Assembly: GCA_034509735.1 (NCBI GenBank)
Contig: JACGWO010000006.1
Coordinates: 37,193,141 to 37,257,140, forward strand
From: Sesamum alatum
Lineage: Eukaryota > Streptophyta > Magnoliopsida > Lamiales > Pedaliaceae
Reading direction: 5' to 3'
DNA length: 64,000 nt
Every line of letters starts with the position of its first letter. The first letter of the stretch is position 1. Below are positions 1 through 10,918 of this stretch, one piece after another. The position numbers were made by a program, and so were the translations under genes. The notes beneath the pieces are model-generated. The model did no database searches. It worked only from the letters and a program-made list of their open reading frames with translations, and had not been told where the DNA came from.

Positions 1-1491
1 TTCTTGATTTTTAACCAAGAATTACTTCTTCAAACCTCCAAATGCAAACTCAAGCACAAATCCACACTTGGGGCTAACAAGAAACCGCGAAAATGAAAAG
101 GGAAGCAGCTGTAGGACAAGTGTATGTAAACTCCGAGTAGCACCACACGCACTGAGGTAAAAGTGCCATAAAAGAACAAAGGTAAATCCTATTCCGATGT
201 TATAATAAAAAAGAAGAGAGAGAAGGGAAGAGAGAGAGAGAAAGAGAGAGGTGGATGGTGAGGAGGGAGTTTGCTAAATATAGAGGAATTTGATGGGTGA
301 CGTTTCTGGCTGGAGGGGGGTCAAAATGTGCTGAGATTCACCAATACCGGTGACTTTGTTAAGAATTGGTTAAGTTTTATGGGCACAGGGAAAAGTGCTG
401 ACTGCCCTTTTCCCCTTTTTTCTTTGCAAACAAAGATCTTTTCTTTCTTCTTCTTCTTTGGACTCCTCAATTAAAAACTCTCTTCCCTTTCCCAGATGCG
501 AAACATTCTCCACTCTTTTTCTCTCCTTTACTTTCTCCACACTTGTCTACCAGTTTTCTTCTTTCTCACTTGCCTTTCAATTCTTTTTCTCAAAGCTCGT
601 GGATGGATATATCAATGTAACTAAACACTATAAAATAAATTATAACAAATTCACATGAAACGATACAAACAATCACACTTTTGATATGAAATTCGAATCC
701 ATAACTTTAAGCTTGTCCCTTGAGGGTGTTCTTTTTTTTTATAAAATTCTTGTCTTTTTCATGTTATGTTCAAACTAAGATTGATAAATATATAATTTAA
801 AAGTTCATACGCCACAGTTTTGTAAGTGGGCTTTAATTTCTTATTTGGCTCTACGTAACCACTAACAGCCAAACAATCATTAGCATATATACACTCTGAT
901 TTAGAACAGCTGGATGCATTATACTATTTTCTTGTACTGTGTACTCTATGCAAGTGAAATAATTCATCAGTGCCACGTAACAAGATGACAAATCTTTCTT
1001 GCTTCACTACATTAACGGCCAAAATCATAGTTTTTTTGGTCTGTGTACAAACGGCAATTGTGGTGTAATGATTTTTGAAATTCTTGGATGCATTTTAAGG
1101 ATAGGGAACGTGGATTTCTACAATCAATTGGGTCAACTTGCTTCAAGGGTCTTTTTCTCTCTTCATCCTCAACGCAACTTTTTTTGAAGTACTGAAAAAT
1201 ACTAGAAACAGTAGGGACCAAAGATGAGGACATTCAAGAAACTTAAGCCCCAAATTTGATCTCTACCAGGTATATGTTGATGCTATTTTCATGTGGACCA
1301 TGCTTCAGCAAATCTTGAACTGGATCAGAATGGATGGATTGTACTTGCAAGAATGAGAAAATTTAGGCCCCAAGGACTGGAAGTTGATGTCCCTTAATTA
1401 CCATTCATTTTATGTCAAGGGGCTGATAACGGCACTGGTGAAGAAGACATCTTGTGGCTTATTTGATTTTGTGATCTGTGAAAATGTACAT
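1..1491. other. Left-edge stretch with no supported gene
   Basis: I see no convincing coding exon here. A purine-rich GA tract lies at about 214-254, and a pyrimidine-rich stretch follows at about 405-560. On the minus strand the GA tract would read as a CT-rich leader, so this could be the promoter and 5' leader of a gene lying left of the window; that is only a guess. Short open frames in both strands lack recognisable protein character. Confidence 0.4.
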
Positions 1492-2038
1492 ATCCATTCA
1501 AGTGGTCCAACACATAAGACATTCTTGCTTTGATCCAGAGATGTATATCAACCTTACAAACAGTTCCTCCACTTGCTGAGAAAAAATGCCAAGGAAAATT
1601 CACATACACTCGAAGAATTTTCCTATATCTATCACAAGGAAAATGATATTCATACAAGTGAAAAACAGCTCCTTTCATTTGCTTCAGTCAAAAGGGCAAT
1701 AAAAAGTTTTACTAGTGGATAATGCTATTGGCAATATTGTGTAGCGTCCAACTCTTTATATATACACATGTAATATCACGTGTCTGTGTGTGATTCTCAC
1801 AAGGAACATGAGGTAAAAAATACTTCAAAGCAGGTGCATCAACCAAAATTAAGCCAACTTGTGGAACCACAAAATCACTCAGCTGAATGTAATTGAATAT
1901 TCAGCAAACTTCAAGAGTCTACAAATGATGGTAGATTGTGTCTACATTGATGCTGCTAATATGTAAACCGATTAAAGCATGAATTGGCATTCTTCAACTC
2001 GGGACAAATCCAAGGTTCAAACAAGATAACAAAACATT

Positions 2039-3348
2039 CTATTGTTGCCTGGCTTCCACTTTCTTTTTCTGCCAGAGGCGGTCCAAGGCACTGTCAGCAT
2101 CACCCTGGAATAGATAGAAAGAAACATTCAGTTCAGGAAAGTACTTGGTATTTCACATTGGAGTGCTAATGGAAGAAGGACAAGCAAGTCTGGAGGACCC
2201 AGGTACATCACTGACAATTATAGGGAAAGAAAATATAGGAGTAGGTCGCTGGTCACAAGTAATTGTAATCTCATCACTTTCAAGAGCTCACTGCATAAGT
2301 AAAGGGAGCAATTTTTAGATGGTAGATTAGCCCTAGATCAATGAGAATGGACTTTGTTTTGACACAGTAAACTCTGAGGCCTTCAGCAGCCAGTTTTATC
2401 GGCTGCAAACACGTGTTAAGGAGTTCTACTGAGATTTACTAGTCCTGTTTAAACTAATCAGATCTCCATATAACCTCCTATAGCTCTTCTTCATTGAACA
2501 CTCCAATATTTTCACCCGCGATAACAAGGAGAAAAATAGATCGTAATTTGCAATGCAACACTTATCCTCCACAAGATAAAGACAAACAAACTGAACAGCA
2601 TCCAACAAAACCAATAACAAAAAGGTCTACACATAGTTTTATACTGACAAAATTGCAATTTTGGTCCCAAAGTATATGGTTGATTGCAACATTTTCATAA
2701 AGTTTGGGACTAATATTGCAAACCACCCTACATTTTTGTGACCAAAATGGAAATTTTCTCGTTTTATACTTTATATAAATCAATGGAGGTCCCATTCTAT
2801 CTGAATAAGTATATCATTAAAGCATCTAGGATAATCAAATTGAACTACTAATAACAACAATTTAACACAACACATAAACAACACACATCGGCCTATAAGT
2901 AAAAAAAGTACCTGAGCACGAATGAAGCCACAAAGAGCAAAAGTAGTGAATGCACCAGTGTAAATGCCTCTCTCATCCACATGGCCTATGTTAATCTGTA
3001 CTGATGCATGATCCTTGGAAGTAATCAACCTACTTGTTGCCGAGCTACAATAACATTTTCCAAATATTAGTCAAATATCAGAATAATTGCTTATACTGAA
3101 ACTCAAATTACATCACGAGCACCAAAGTAAGAGGCATCCAGCAAATAAATTCAGAGAGTCAATGATTTAGAGTGTTTCAAGTCCCAATACATCAACCCCT
3201 ATTTGCAATTTAACATCAGAGTAAAAGCATACATAATTGCCACAACTAAAATCCTTAAAACATATACTACTTGGAAATAAGCACACGTGTGTATATACCA
3301 TTTTCGGGGGATGTAGAGATCCATGTTTTGTCCCTCATCGTTCTGCAT
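2039..3348 (-). CDS. RPS21: 40S ribosomal protein S21, copy 1
   Basis: This gene encodes small-subunit ribosomal protein eS21, a component of the cytosolic 40S subunit. Three coding exons on the minus strand join in phase: 3299-3348 (start ATG at 3348), 2912-3044 and 2039-2104 (TAG stop). They give 82 residues, the usual family length. Visible family blocks are [46 protein letters not shown] and the basic tail [15 protein letters not shown]. The two coding introns are GT-AG. A further intron probably lies in the 5' leader, with a strong GTAAGTG donor at 3819. A paralogue that differs by one substitution and one missing C-terminal Gln lies at 5096-6558. The gene looks functional. Confidence 0.96.
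2645..2760. mobile_element. Inverted-repeat MITE in RPS21 copy 1 intron (internally deleted)
   Basis: This 116-bp element lies in intron 2 of RPS21 copy 1. It is flanked on both sides by the identical 9-mer GTTTTATAC (2636-2644 and 2761-2769), a target-site duplication. Its ends are inverted repeats around AAAATTGCAATTTTGGTC. The copy in the paralogue has the same site and the same 9-mer but is 175 bp longer, so this one is an internal-deletion derivative. The 9-bp duplication points to a Mutator-like origin. Confidence 0.85.
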
Positions 3349-3770
3349 CTTGGCAGGTTTCTTCGACCACTGAGCAACAATACAACCACCTAAATTGCAG
3401 CAAAAGAAACTCATTTATAGAAAAAGCAAACGAAAGAGAGAGAGCTTGAGACATAAACAAATTCTTCCAATAAGGGCATCAATAACACAGCTAAGATAGT
3501 CAAGCCCCAGAGTCCAAAATCTCCACATTTTCTTTCTTCTCACTGCAATCTTACGACCTCAATTACACCTAAAGTACAGATGGATTATTCCGTTTGTTGT
3601 CCAGATTTTCACCATCTTGAAAACTAATGCGACAAACAAAATAAAAGCATTCAGAACCAAAGTAAAAGCTGACGCAAGATACAATTTTGAAAAATAGACG
3701 GGACTAATTACGTTTCCACCATGAATGAAGAAACACGAAAGTAAGAAACTATAAGGAAATCAATAAATCT

Positions 3771-3800
3771 CCATCCATCCATCCATCCATCCATCCATTA
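3771..3800. repeat. CCAT microsatellite in RPS21 copy 1 leader intron
   Basis: About seven CCAT units lie in the intron of the 5' leader of RPS21 copy 1. The corresponding site in copy 2 (about 6997-7010) has only about three, so the array length diverged after the gene duplication. Confidence 0.85.
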
Positions 3801-3817
3801 AGAGAGAACTCTCACTT

Positions 3818-3960
3818 ACCCGGATTACAATTTCAGGGCGAAGACGAGCAGACTAAAACCCTAGTACCGAGTCGTGCAATTTATATGAACGTAAATTGGG
3901 CCCATGTATGAATTGGGTGCGTATCAGCCCAAAGAGAGTTTGCACCAATTGGGCCTTAAT
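3818..3960 (-). promoter_or_regulatory. RPS21 copy 1 promoter and leader: telo-box and site II elements
   Basis: Reading the minus strand, a non-coding leader exon ends at 3820 with donor GTAAGTG. The plus strand shows CTAAAACCCTAG at 3853-3864, close to the telo-box AAACCCTAA. Site II-type TGGGCC or GGCCCA motifs lie at about 3896-3904, AGCCCAA near 3926 and TTGGGCC near 3949. Telo-box plus site II elements are the known signature of plant ribosomal-protein promoters. The same motifs recur in copy 2. Confidence 0.8.
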
Positions 3961-3980
3961 ATCTTTAAGTCCACCCAGCA

Positions 3981-4562
3981 TGTGGTAAGCCCACACTCCA
4001 ATTTTTATTTATTTATTTATTTATTTTTTGTATTTATGTGTTTGTTATTTCCACCTCCCGTTTGCATGAGCTAAAGCTGTTACAGCCTTTTTGTATATAT
4101 TTTTATTTTTCATTTTTAATTTTTAAAATAGTAATTAAAATAAAAACTTATTTTTGTATATACATATTCTCATTAAAAGTATATTGATTTGACAACACAA
4201 TTCAATATAAAAAATAATCTCATTAATCAATCTAAAAACTGTAAATCTTTATCCCAACATGAAACTAGGGACTTACTAGCACATTGTTAATTGACATGAT
4301 TTATTTAGACAGTGAGATTGGGTTTGCTTTTAGAAAAAACATAAACATTAGCCTTCCTATTTTAATTTGGTGCTTGCATAATTAAAAGGGTAAATTACAA
4401 CCAACTCCCCTGAGATTTAGCATAATTAAAAATACCCCTCGTTGTTTGAAAAATTATTAATACCCCTTGAAATTTATAACCAATAACCCAAAATTGACCA
4501 TCTTACCCTTAAATTTTTAATTAAGATTGTAAAAAAATCAATCGAGTCAAATTGTATTATTG
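3981..4562. other. AT-rich spacer between the two RPS21 units
   Basis: There is no gene here. The spacer holds a TTTA microsatellite (about 4005-4026), AT-rich DNA and, at 4388-4562, half of a dispersed inverted-repeat element that ends where the second duplication unit begins. Confidence 0.7.
4388..4562. mobile_element. Truncated inverted-repeat element at duplication junction
   Basis: It begins GGGTAAATTACAACC and continues through a CCCCTGAGATTTAG block and an ATTGACCAT block. The same order is seen in the fuller element at 51005-51436. Homology to that element runs to about 4562 and stops exactly where RPS21 unit 2 starts, so only the left half is present. The matching right terminus is missing. 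Confidence 0.8.
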
Positions 4563-5095
4563 ATCCATTCAAGTGGTCCAACACATAAGACATGTTCTTG
4601 CTTTGATCCAGAGGCGATGTATATCAACCTTTCAAACAGTTCCTCCACTTGCTGAGAAAAAATGCCAAGGAAAATTCACACACGCTCCAAGAGTGAGTTT
4701 TCCTATATCTATCACAAGGAAAATGATGTGAAAAAACAGCTCCTTTCATTTGCTTCAGTCAAAAGGGCAATAAAAAGTTTTACTAGTGGATAATGCTATT
4801 GTCAATATTGTGGAGCATCCAACTCTATATATATACACATGTAATATCACGTGTCTGTGTGTGATTCTCACAAGGAACATGAGGAAAAAAATACTTCAAA
4901 GCGGGTGCATCAAAGCCAACTTGTGGAACCACAAAATCATTCAGTTGAATGTAATTGAATATTCCAGAGGCCACAAATGATGGTAGATTGTGTTTACATT
5001 GATGCTGCTAATATGTAAAACCGATTAAACCATGAATTGGCATTCTTGAACTCGGGACAAATCATAGGTTCAAAAAAGATAACAAAACAATTCTA

Positions 5096-6558
5096 CTATT
5101 GCCTGGCTTCCACTTTCTTTTTCTGCCAGAGGCGGTCCAAGGCACTGTCGGCGTCACCCTGGAATAGACAGAAAGAAACATTCAGTAAAGAGAAGTACTC
5201 AGTAATTCACATTCGAGTGCTAATGGAAGGACAAATATGTCTGGAGGACCCAGGTATCACTGACAATTGTAGAGAAAGGAAAATACAGGAGTAGGTCGCT
5301 GGTCACAAGTAATTGCAATCTCATCACTTTCAAGAGCTCACTGCATGTGTAAAGGGAACATTTTTTGTAGATGGTAGATTAGCCCTAGATCAATGAGAAT
5401 GACTTTGTTTTGACACAGTAACCTCTGAGGCCTTCAGCAGCCAGTTTTATCGGCCACAAACACATGTTAAGGAGGAGTTTAAACTAATCAGATCTCCACA
5501 TAACCTCCGATAGCTCTTCTTCATTGCACACTCCAATACTTTCACCCGCCAAGTTAATAATAAGGCGAAAAACAATCGTAATTTGCAATGTAACAGAGTT
5601 ATCCTCCACAAGATAAAACAAACAAACTGAACAGCATCCAACAATACCAATAACAAAAATGTCTGCAGATAGTTTTATACTGAGAAAATTGCAATTTTGG
5701 TCCCAAAGTATATGGTCGATTACAATATTAGTCTCACACTTCTAAAAATAGCCAATATTAGTCCCACACTTAGAAAACATTGCAAAGTTGGTCACACCTT
5801 AAAATATTTGCAACTTTTGGGACTAACTTTGCAACATTTGGGACAAACTTTTAGACTAGATGTTGCAATATTTTTTCTAAAGTGTGAGACTAAGTTTGCA
5901 ACATTTTCATAAAGTTTGGGACTAATATTGCAAAGCACCCTACATTTTGTGACCGAAATTGCAATTTTCTTGTTTTATACTTTATATAAATCAATGGAAG
6001 TCCCATTCTATCTGAACAAGTATATTACTAAAGCATCTAGGATAATCAAATTGAACTACTAATAACAACAATTTAACATAACACATAAACAACACTCATC
6101 GGCCTATAAGTAAAAAAAGTACCTGAGCACGAATGAAGCCACAAAGAGCAAAAGTGGTGAATGCACCAGTGTAAATGCCTCTCTCATCCAGATGGCCTAT
6201 GTTGATTTGTACTGATGCATGATCCTTGGAAGTAATCAACCTACTAGTAGCCGAGCTACAATTACAATATCCAAATATTAGTCAAATATCAGAATAATTG
6301 CTTATACTGAAACTCAAATTACATCACGAGCACCAAAGTAAGAGGCATCCAGCAAATAAATTCAGAGAGTCATAGATTTAGAGTGTTTCAAGTCCCAATA
6401 CACCACCCCTATTTGCAATTTAACATCAGAGTAAAAGCATCCATAATTACCGCAACTAAAATCCTAAAAAAATACACTACTTGTAAATAAGCACAAGTGT
6501 GTATATACCATTTTCGGGGGATGTAGAGATCCATGTTTTGTCCCTCATCGTTCTGCAT
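5096..6558 (-). CDS. RPS21: 40S ribosomal protein S21, copy 2
   Basis: This is the second intact eS21 gene, minus strand, with the same three-exon structure: 6509-6558 (ATG at 6558), 6123-6255 and 5096-5158 (TAG). All phases close and give 81 residues. Compared with copy 1, the only clear protein changes are His-Leu-Asp instead of His-Val-Asp in exon 2 and one terminal Gln instead of two before the stop. Synonymous and intronic differences are more common, so the protein appears constrained. It has its own telo-box and site II promoter at 7030-7175. Whether both copies are expressed cannot be seen here. Confidence 0.96.
5681..5971. mobile_element. Inverted-repeat MITE in RPS21 copy 2 intron
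   Basis: This 291-bp element is bounded by perfect 9-bp duplications GTTTTATAC at 5672-5680 and 5972-5980. Its terminal inverted repeats share AGAAAATTGCAATTT. Inside are further inverted blocks: AGTCTCACACTTCT at about 5730 mirrors AAAGTGTGAGACT at about 5880. It has no coding capacity. The insertion predates the gene duplication because copy 1 carries the same element at the same site. Confidence 0.88.
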
Positions 6559-7029
6559 CTTGGCAGGTTTCTTCGACCACTGAGCGAGAATACAACCACC
6601 TAAATTGCAGCAAAAGAAATTCATTTATAGAAAAAGCAAACGAAAGAGAGAGAGCTATAGACATAAACAAATTTTCCAATAAGGGCATCAATAACACAGC
6701 TAAGATAGTCGAGGCCCAGAGTCCAAAATCTCCACATTTTCTTTCTTCTCAGTGCAATCTTACGACTTGAATTAAACCTAAAGCACAGATGGATTATTCC
6801 GTTTCTTATCCAGATTTTCACCATCTTGAAAACCAATGCGACAAACAAAATAGAAGCAGTATTCAAAATTGAAATACGAGCTAACACAAGAAACAATTTT
6901 GAAAAATAAACAGGACCAATTACGTTCTCACGGAACAATTTAAATCATCAATGAAGAAACACGAATGTACGAAACTATAAACAAATGAATAAATCTCCAT
7001 CCATCCATAACATTCAGAGAGAACTCACT

Positions 7030-7175
7030 TACCGGGATTACAATTTCAGGGGTGAAGACGAGCAGACTAAAACCCTAATCCCGAGTCGTGCGATTTATAT
7101 GAACGTATAAATTGGGCCCATATCTGAATTGGGTGCGTATCAGCCCAAACAGAGTTAGCGCTAATTGGGCCTTAA
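7030..7175 (-). promoter_or_regulatory. RPS21 copy 2 promoter and leader: telo-box and site II elements
   Basis: The plus strand carries a perfect telo-box AAACCCTAA at about 7070-7078. It is followed by ATTGGGCCCAT near 7111-7121, CAGCCCAAAC near 7141 and AATTGGGCC near 7163. The leader exon ends with an ACTTACC (minus-strand GTAAGT) donor near 7028-7034. The motif order matches copy 1. Confidence 0.8.
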
Positions 7176-7319
7176 TATTTTCTAAGTCCAGCCAGCTTAA
7201 AATAATTTCAACTTAAATTAAAAATTAAAAGTTAATAAAAATAATAAAATTATTTATAGCATCATATTAATCATCCCCATAAACACTACTTTGACACCCA
7301 CTCTATAAACAAACCAGTA

Positions 7320-7525
7320 AATCTCCACTCATTGATATTGAGAGAGAATTCACGTACCTGATTACAATTTCAACATGTGAAAGATGAACAAACAACAGAT
7401 ATATGTGTAAAACTCTAGATTTGTGATTTATATGAATGTAGAGCAGCGTGATTAGACCCAATTATGAATTGGGCCTTGATCAGCCCAAACTAAGTTAACA
7501 CTAATTGGACCTTAATATAGTGATT
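7320..7525 (-). promoter_or_regulatory. Third, diverged RPS21 promoter/leader module without a gene
   Basis: This stretch lines up with the promoter and leader of both RPS21 copies. It has a TCTCCA..GAGAGAATTCAC block, then GATTACAATTTCAA, TTTATATGAATGTA, GAATTGGGCC and CAGCCCAAAC, and finally CTAATTGGACCTTAATAT. The telo-box is decayed to AAACTCTAG, but a minus-strand GTACGTG donor is still possible. No S21 coding exon accompanies it. It points leftwards towards copy 2, so it could be a relic of a third copy or an alternative upstream promoter. Confidence 0.75.
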
Positions 7526-8688
7526 TGTTTTTTTTATTTATTTTTGTTTACATGTGGTAAAAAACAAATAAATAAACTCCAAAGAGGATGAATTCAGCAA
7601 ACTTCAGTAGATTGTCTCCAAATTTAATTACTAAAATAATTTTGGTGAAATTTAATTTCAAAAGAAATTATTGAAAAATGAGTCTAACGAATAAAAAAAA
7701 ATGACTTTACATTCTAAAACAGATTTGGCACGGCCAAGGGCACTAACTAAATTTTGCTTTATAACTTTGAATGTGATGATTTTGGCAAAATCTGAATAAA
7801 TTACACAGCGAGTATAATAACAATGGACCAATCACATGTAACTGTATTACACTTGTTATTTGATTAATTTAATAATTTGGTCAACTTGATATAGATAAAA
7901 ACTACGTATATACCCAATAATCTTGTCCCAGAAAGATACGCTGAAAGCCTAAAACTTGCAAGTATTTAGCCATAGTAGATACGTCGACACCTTGGATGCA
8001 TGGGTCCTAATGTTTGTAGCATAACAACAAATCATTATCCTCGACAATGTGTAACCATACATGTAATTATCACAACTCTTACATAAAGACAACTTAAGTT
8101 ACCATCACGTCCGCATCAGGCTCATACTTCATAGTCACCAGACCACAACCAATACAACTCTTTGGAGCTAGCCTGCTGATATTCAAACTGCTGCATACGT
8201 TGAAAAGAAGCCAGCACCGTAAAATCAGACCCAGCACTAGATAACTGGTACAAAAGTCGGTCTTGTACTCAGAACTATCCGATGAATATCCATCATCCGA
8301 GCTGATTGTTACTAGGAAGATCACAAGAACCTAAGTATAAATTGCAATTAATAGTGCAATAGAACTTGGAATCCTTTCATGTCCGGTGCATAGAGCAACA
8401 AGTATACATCAAAACAATAGAAGTTGGAAATCTTTCATGTCCAGGACATAAGAGTGACAAGTCAATAATACATCAAAACACACGAAATCTGTGTAACTAC
8501 AAACCAATTGCAGACTAGAAGACGGTTGAATATCCACCACAAATCGTAGCTCATAGAGTGGCTCTAGGATATATCTATAAGATTTGGATCATGGTTCAGA
8601 GAATAGAAAAGAGACGGGTCTAACCCTGAATATCATAAACAAGCAAAGGAACATCCATCAAACTGAGAAAATATGTACGCTCATTTCA
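7526..8688. other. Spacer between the RPS21 array and HSBP
   Basis: I could not support a gene here. The right part (about 8100-8688) probably includes the 3' untranslated region of the minus-strand HSBP gene. A short stretch near 7593-7617 (ATTCAGCAAACTTCA, then GTAGATTGT) resembles the 3' flank of the RPS21 units and may be a further relic. The minus-strand frame at 8094-8324 has no family signature that I recognise. Confidence 0.5.
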
Positions 8689-10321
8689 TTAACTATCTTC
8701 AGCCGACTTGGGTTCTTCTCTAGTCTTCAATGGAGCTGAAGGAGATGTAGAACCTTCTTGACCCATCTCAGCTCTAAGATCATTGATGCTCTGCTCCAAC
8801 TCGTCAATTCGGCTCCCCATCTCATCAAGTACAATGTAGTTAAGGAATTCAAGCTTTTAGAAGCTTTATACACATTGATTAGATAAGAATGACAAATCTG
8901 ATATTGCGCACATTGAAGAAAGCAATTATCTATGCTACTTAAAAGGATATTTTTTGTAATGATGGATTCCGACATTGTCTGAAACCTACTTTGCTGGAAA
9001 GAGGAAAAACTTTAGTGAGAATGCTAAGAGCCAATATAATGGATCAAGACCAAGCATAATATTAGTTACTCACCATTTGCTGAAGAAGGTTTTGCACCTA
9101 AAAGGTTAAAAAACACATGTTAGCATAAGCATCAAGATACTAATAACTCTTCATGTGAATGGATGTCAGTAAACACCCACCCTTTCCCAGCAACAAAGAA
9201 AAATGAACTTGAAAAAGAGGTGCTATAAACAGATTCAAACTCATAACAAAGCAGACCAGAAACCATCAATATCAAATGTAAACCATAAAACTTAACAGCT
9301 TCAGGAAATAACACAGATTGTGGAGACATTAATCAACTATATAAAAGAGTTCGTAAACTAGAACTTACAAATGCAGTCATGTCAGCAGTACTTTGTTTAG
9401 TATTCTCTGCATCATGCCCATCCTACAAGCAAAGTAAAAATATCATGAGGAATACCAAAAAGAAGAATGCACAGTCGAATAAAAGCACCTACATCCTCAG
9501 AAAGTTCGAACAAGAAAATATGCTCAATAACTGGATCTCCAGCAGATGGTAGAATACAGTAAATGAAATGCGATTATATGTAATTACTAATCACCCTAGT
9601 ATACTTCCAAAATAAAAGATCTTCTAAAACACCTAAATATTGAAACACAATAAAGTATATAATGCAAATAATTGAATTTCAACACCACAAAGCAACCATA
9701 TTAACATCTGAAGACATGGCAGTACAGCCATCCATATATTCGGATACACCAGAAACCAAGTTATCATATAAGCTCACTCCAAGAGTTTTATTGCTCGATA
9801 ATTAGCCATTACTCACACGAATTCTTAACTAAGGAAAGCGGAGAAAGGCAAGCCAACTAACACTTAATTGTTTTTACATAGTTAGACAACATAATATCAA
9901 TAGATTCGAATCAATTACAGAGCCCAATGGTTGCGAAAAGCAGAGTAGCAACATTTCATAAAGGTTAGCAATCAGCTCCGCACAACACGAATACCATTTT
10001 GCATGACTGTCGTCAACTACGGCACAAACGGATCCATCAAAATACGACGTTGGGCCCTGATTTTCAGGTACAGCCCCATTTTCACATTTCCAAATCTCTG
10101 AGTAACAAATAAAACAAAAAAAACCAAATAACATACAAAAATGAAAACAAGCAAAACTAAACGGACAGGCCACTTCTTACATCTTCATGAATTAACAGTA
10201 CCGAATAATCGCATCCAAAATAACCATAGGAATCGGAATTGCATAAGCTGCGGCGTGCAAGGAAGACAACAAAAACAAAAACAAATCGAAAATTTTAATA
10301 ATCGGAAAACTAATTTACCAT
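8689..10321 (-). CDS. HSBP: Heat shock factor-binding protein (HSBP)
   Basis: This encodes a small coiled-coil protein that binds heat shock factor trimers and dampens the heat-shock response. Five coding exons on the minus strand give 87 residues: 10319-10321 (start codon only), 9369-9422, 9074-9097 (a 24-nt microexon), 8951-8993 and 8689-8828 (TAA). All phases close. Family blocks are HDAENTKQSTADMTAF, VQNLLQQM, SRFQTMSESIITKIDEM and GSRIDELEQSINDLRAEMG, with heptad spacing of hydrophobic residues, then a variable acidic tail. Three introns are GT-AG. The fourth is AT-AC with U12 signals and has its own entry. The length matches plant HSBPs of about 86 residues. Confidence 0.95.
8829..8950 (-). 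other. U12-type AT-AC intron in HSBP
   Basis: This 122-nt intron starts ATATCCTTTT at 8950, the consensus U12 donor, and ends TTGTAC at 8829. A perfect U12 branch motif, TTCCTTAAC, sits about 11 nt before the end. Removing exactly these bases joins codon AAA plus A with TT to restore the conserved Thr-Lys-Ile-Asp-Glu-Met. No GT-AG choice restores this frame and sequence. It should be spliced by the minor spliceosome. Confidence 0.95.
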
Positions 10322-10663
10322 TCTCTCGAAGTGAAATCTGTGCTGTAAATGGCCCGGAGAGAGGCTTCAGAATGAAAATTTTTCTGCGAATTTGGAAGGT
10401 TGTGAGCTGAAATTTTGAAACATGAGGGAGCTAATGTTAAATTGTGCCCTTTCAAAAAATGTTAAATTGGGCAGGTTCCGGGTCGGGTGTCCATGATATG
10501 GACCTCGAACCTGAATCGGGTTGGATACGTGGAATCCAATTTATCGCGTCTTATATTTGGAGATAATTTAGATTCCATTTACTATGCGTGATTAGGTATG
10601 ATAAAATTATTTATTATATATAATTATGCGTTTGATATGCGCTATCCGTTCCGTTCCTATAAA

Positions 10664-10884
10664 GTAGGATTAAGAAATTTCTTCCTCTATTCCCTTGTAA
10701 AATAAGTACATGCTTAAAACAATATATTTTAAATTATAATAATTTAATAATAAAATTATTACTTCATTTTTTTTGAAAACTTTTGAAAAATACATGGAAT
10801 TTTGATTAGTTATTAAATTTGAAAAAATAATTATGTTGCCATTTTTTATAACATTTTTGAAAAAAATTAAACCTTCAGTCTCTC

Positions 10885-10918
<34 letters not shown>

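Larger units (their letters stand above)
1492..3980. repeat. Tandem duplication unit 1 (RPS21 copy 1)
   Basis: This segment of about 2.49 kb is repeated at 4563-7195 in the same orientation. Similarity starts abruptly at ATCCATTCAAGTGGTCC and ends after a shared AAGTCCA-CCAGC tract. It includes a complete RPS21 gene with its promoter. Differences from unit 2 are small insertions and deletions, a longer CCAT microsatellite and a 175-bp shorter intronic transposon. Confidence 0.93.
4563..7195. repeat. Tandem duplication unit 2 (RPS21 copy 2)
   Basis: This is the second unit of the direct duplication, about 2.63 kb long, aligned throughout to 1492-3980. The extra length is mostly the fuller intronic transposon at 5681-5971. 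Confidence 0.93.

Noticed and set aside
8094..8324. 76-codon minus-strand open frame beginning MIFLVTISSDDGYSSD
   Set aside because: It has no recognisable domain, no splice partner and lies where the 3' untranslated region of HSBP is expected.
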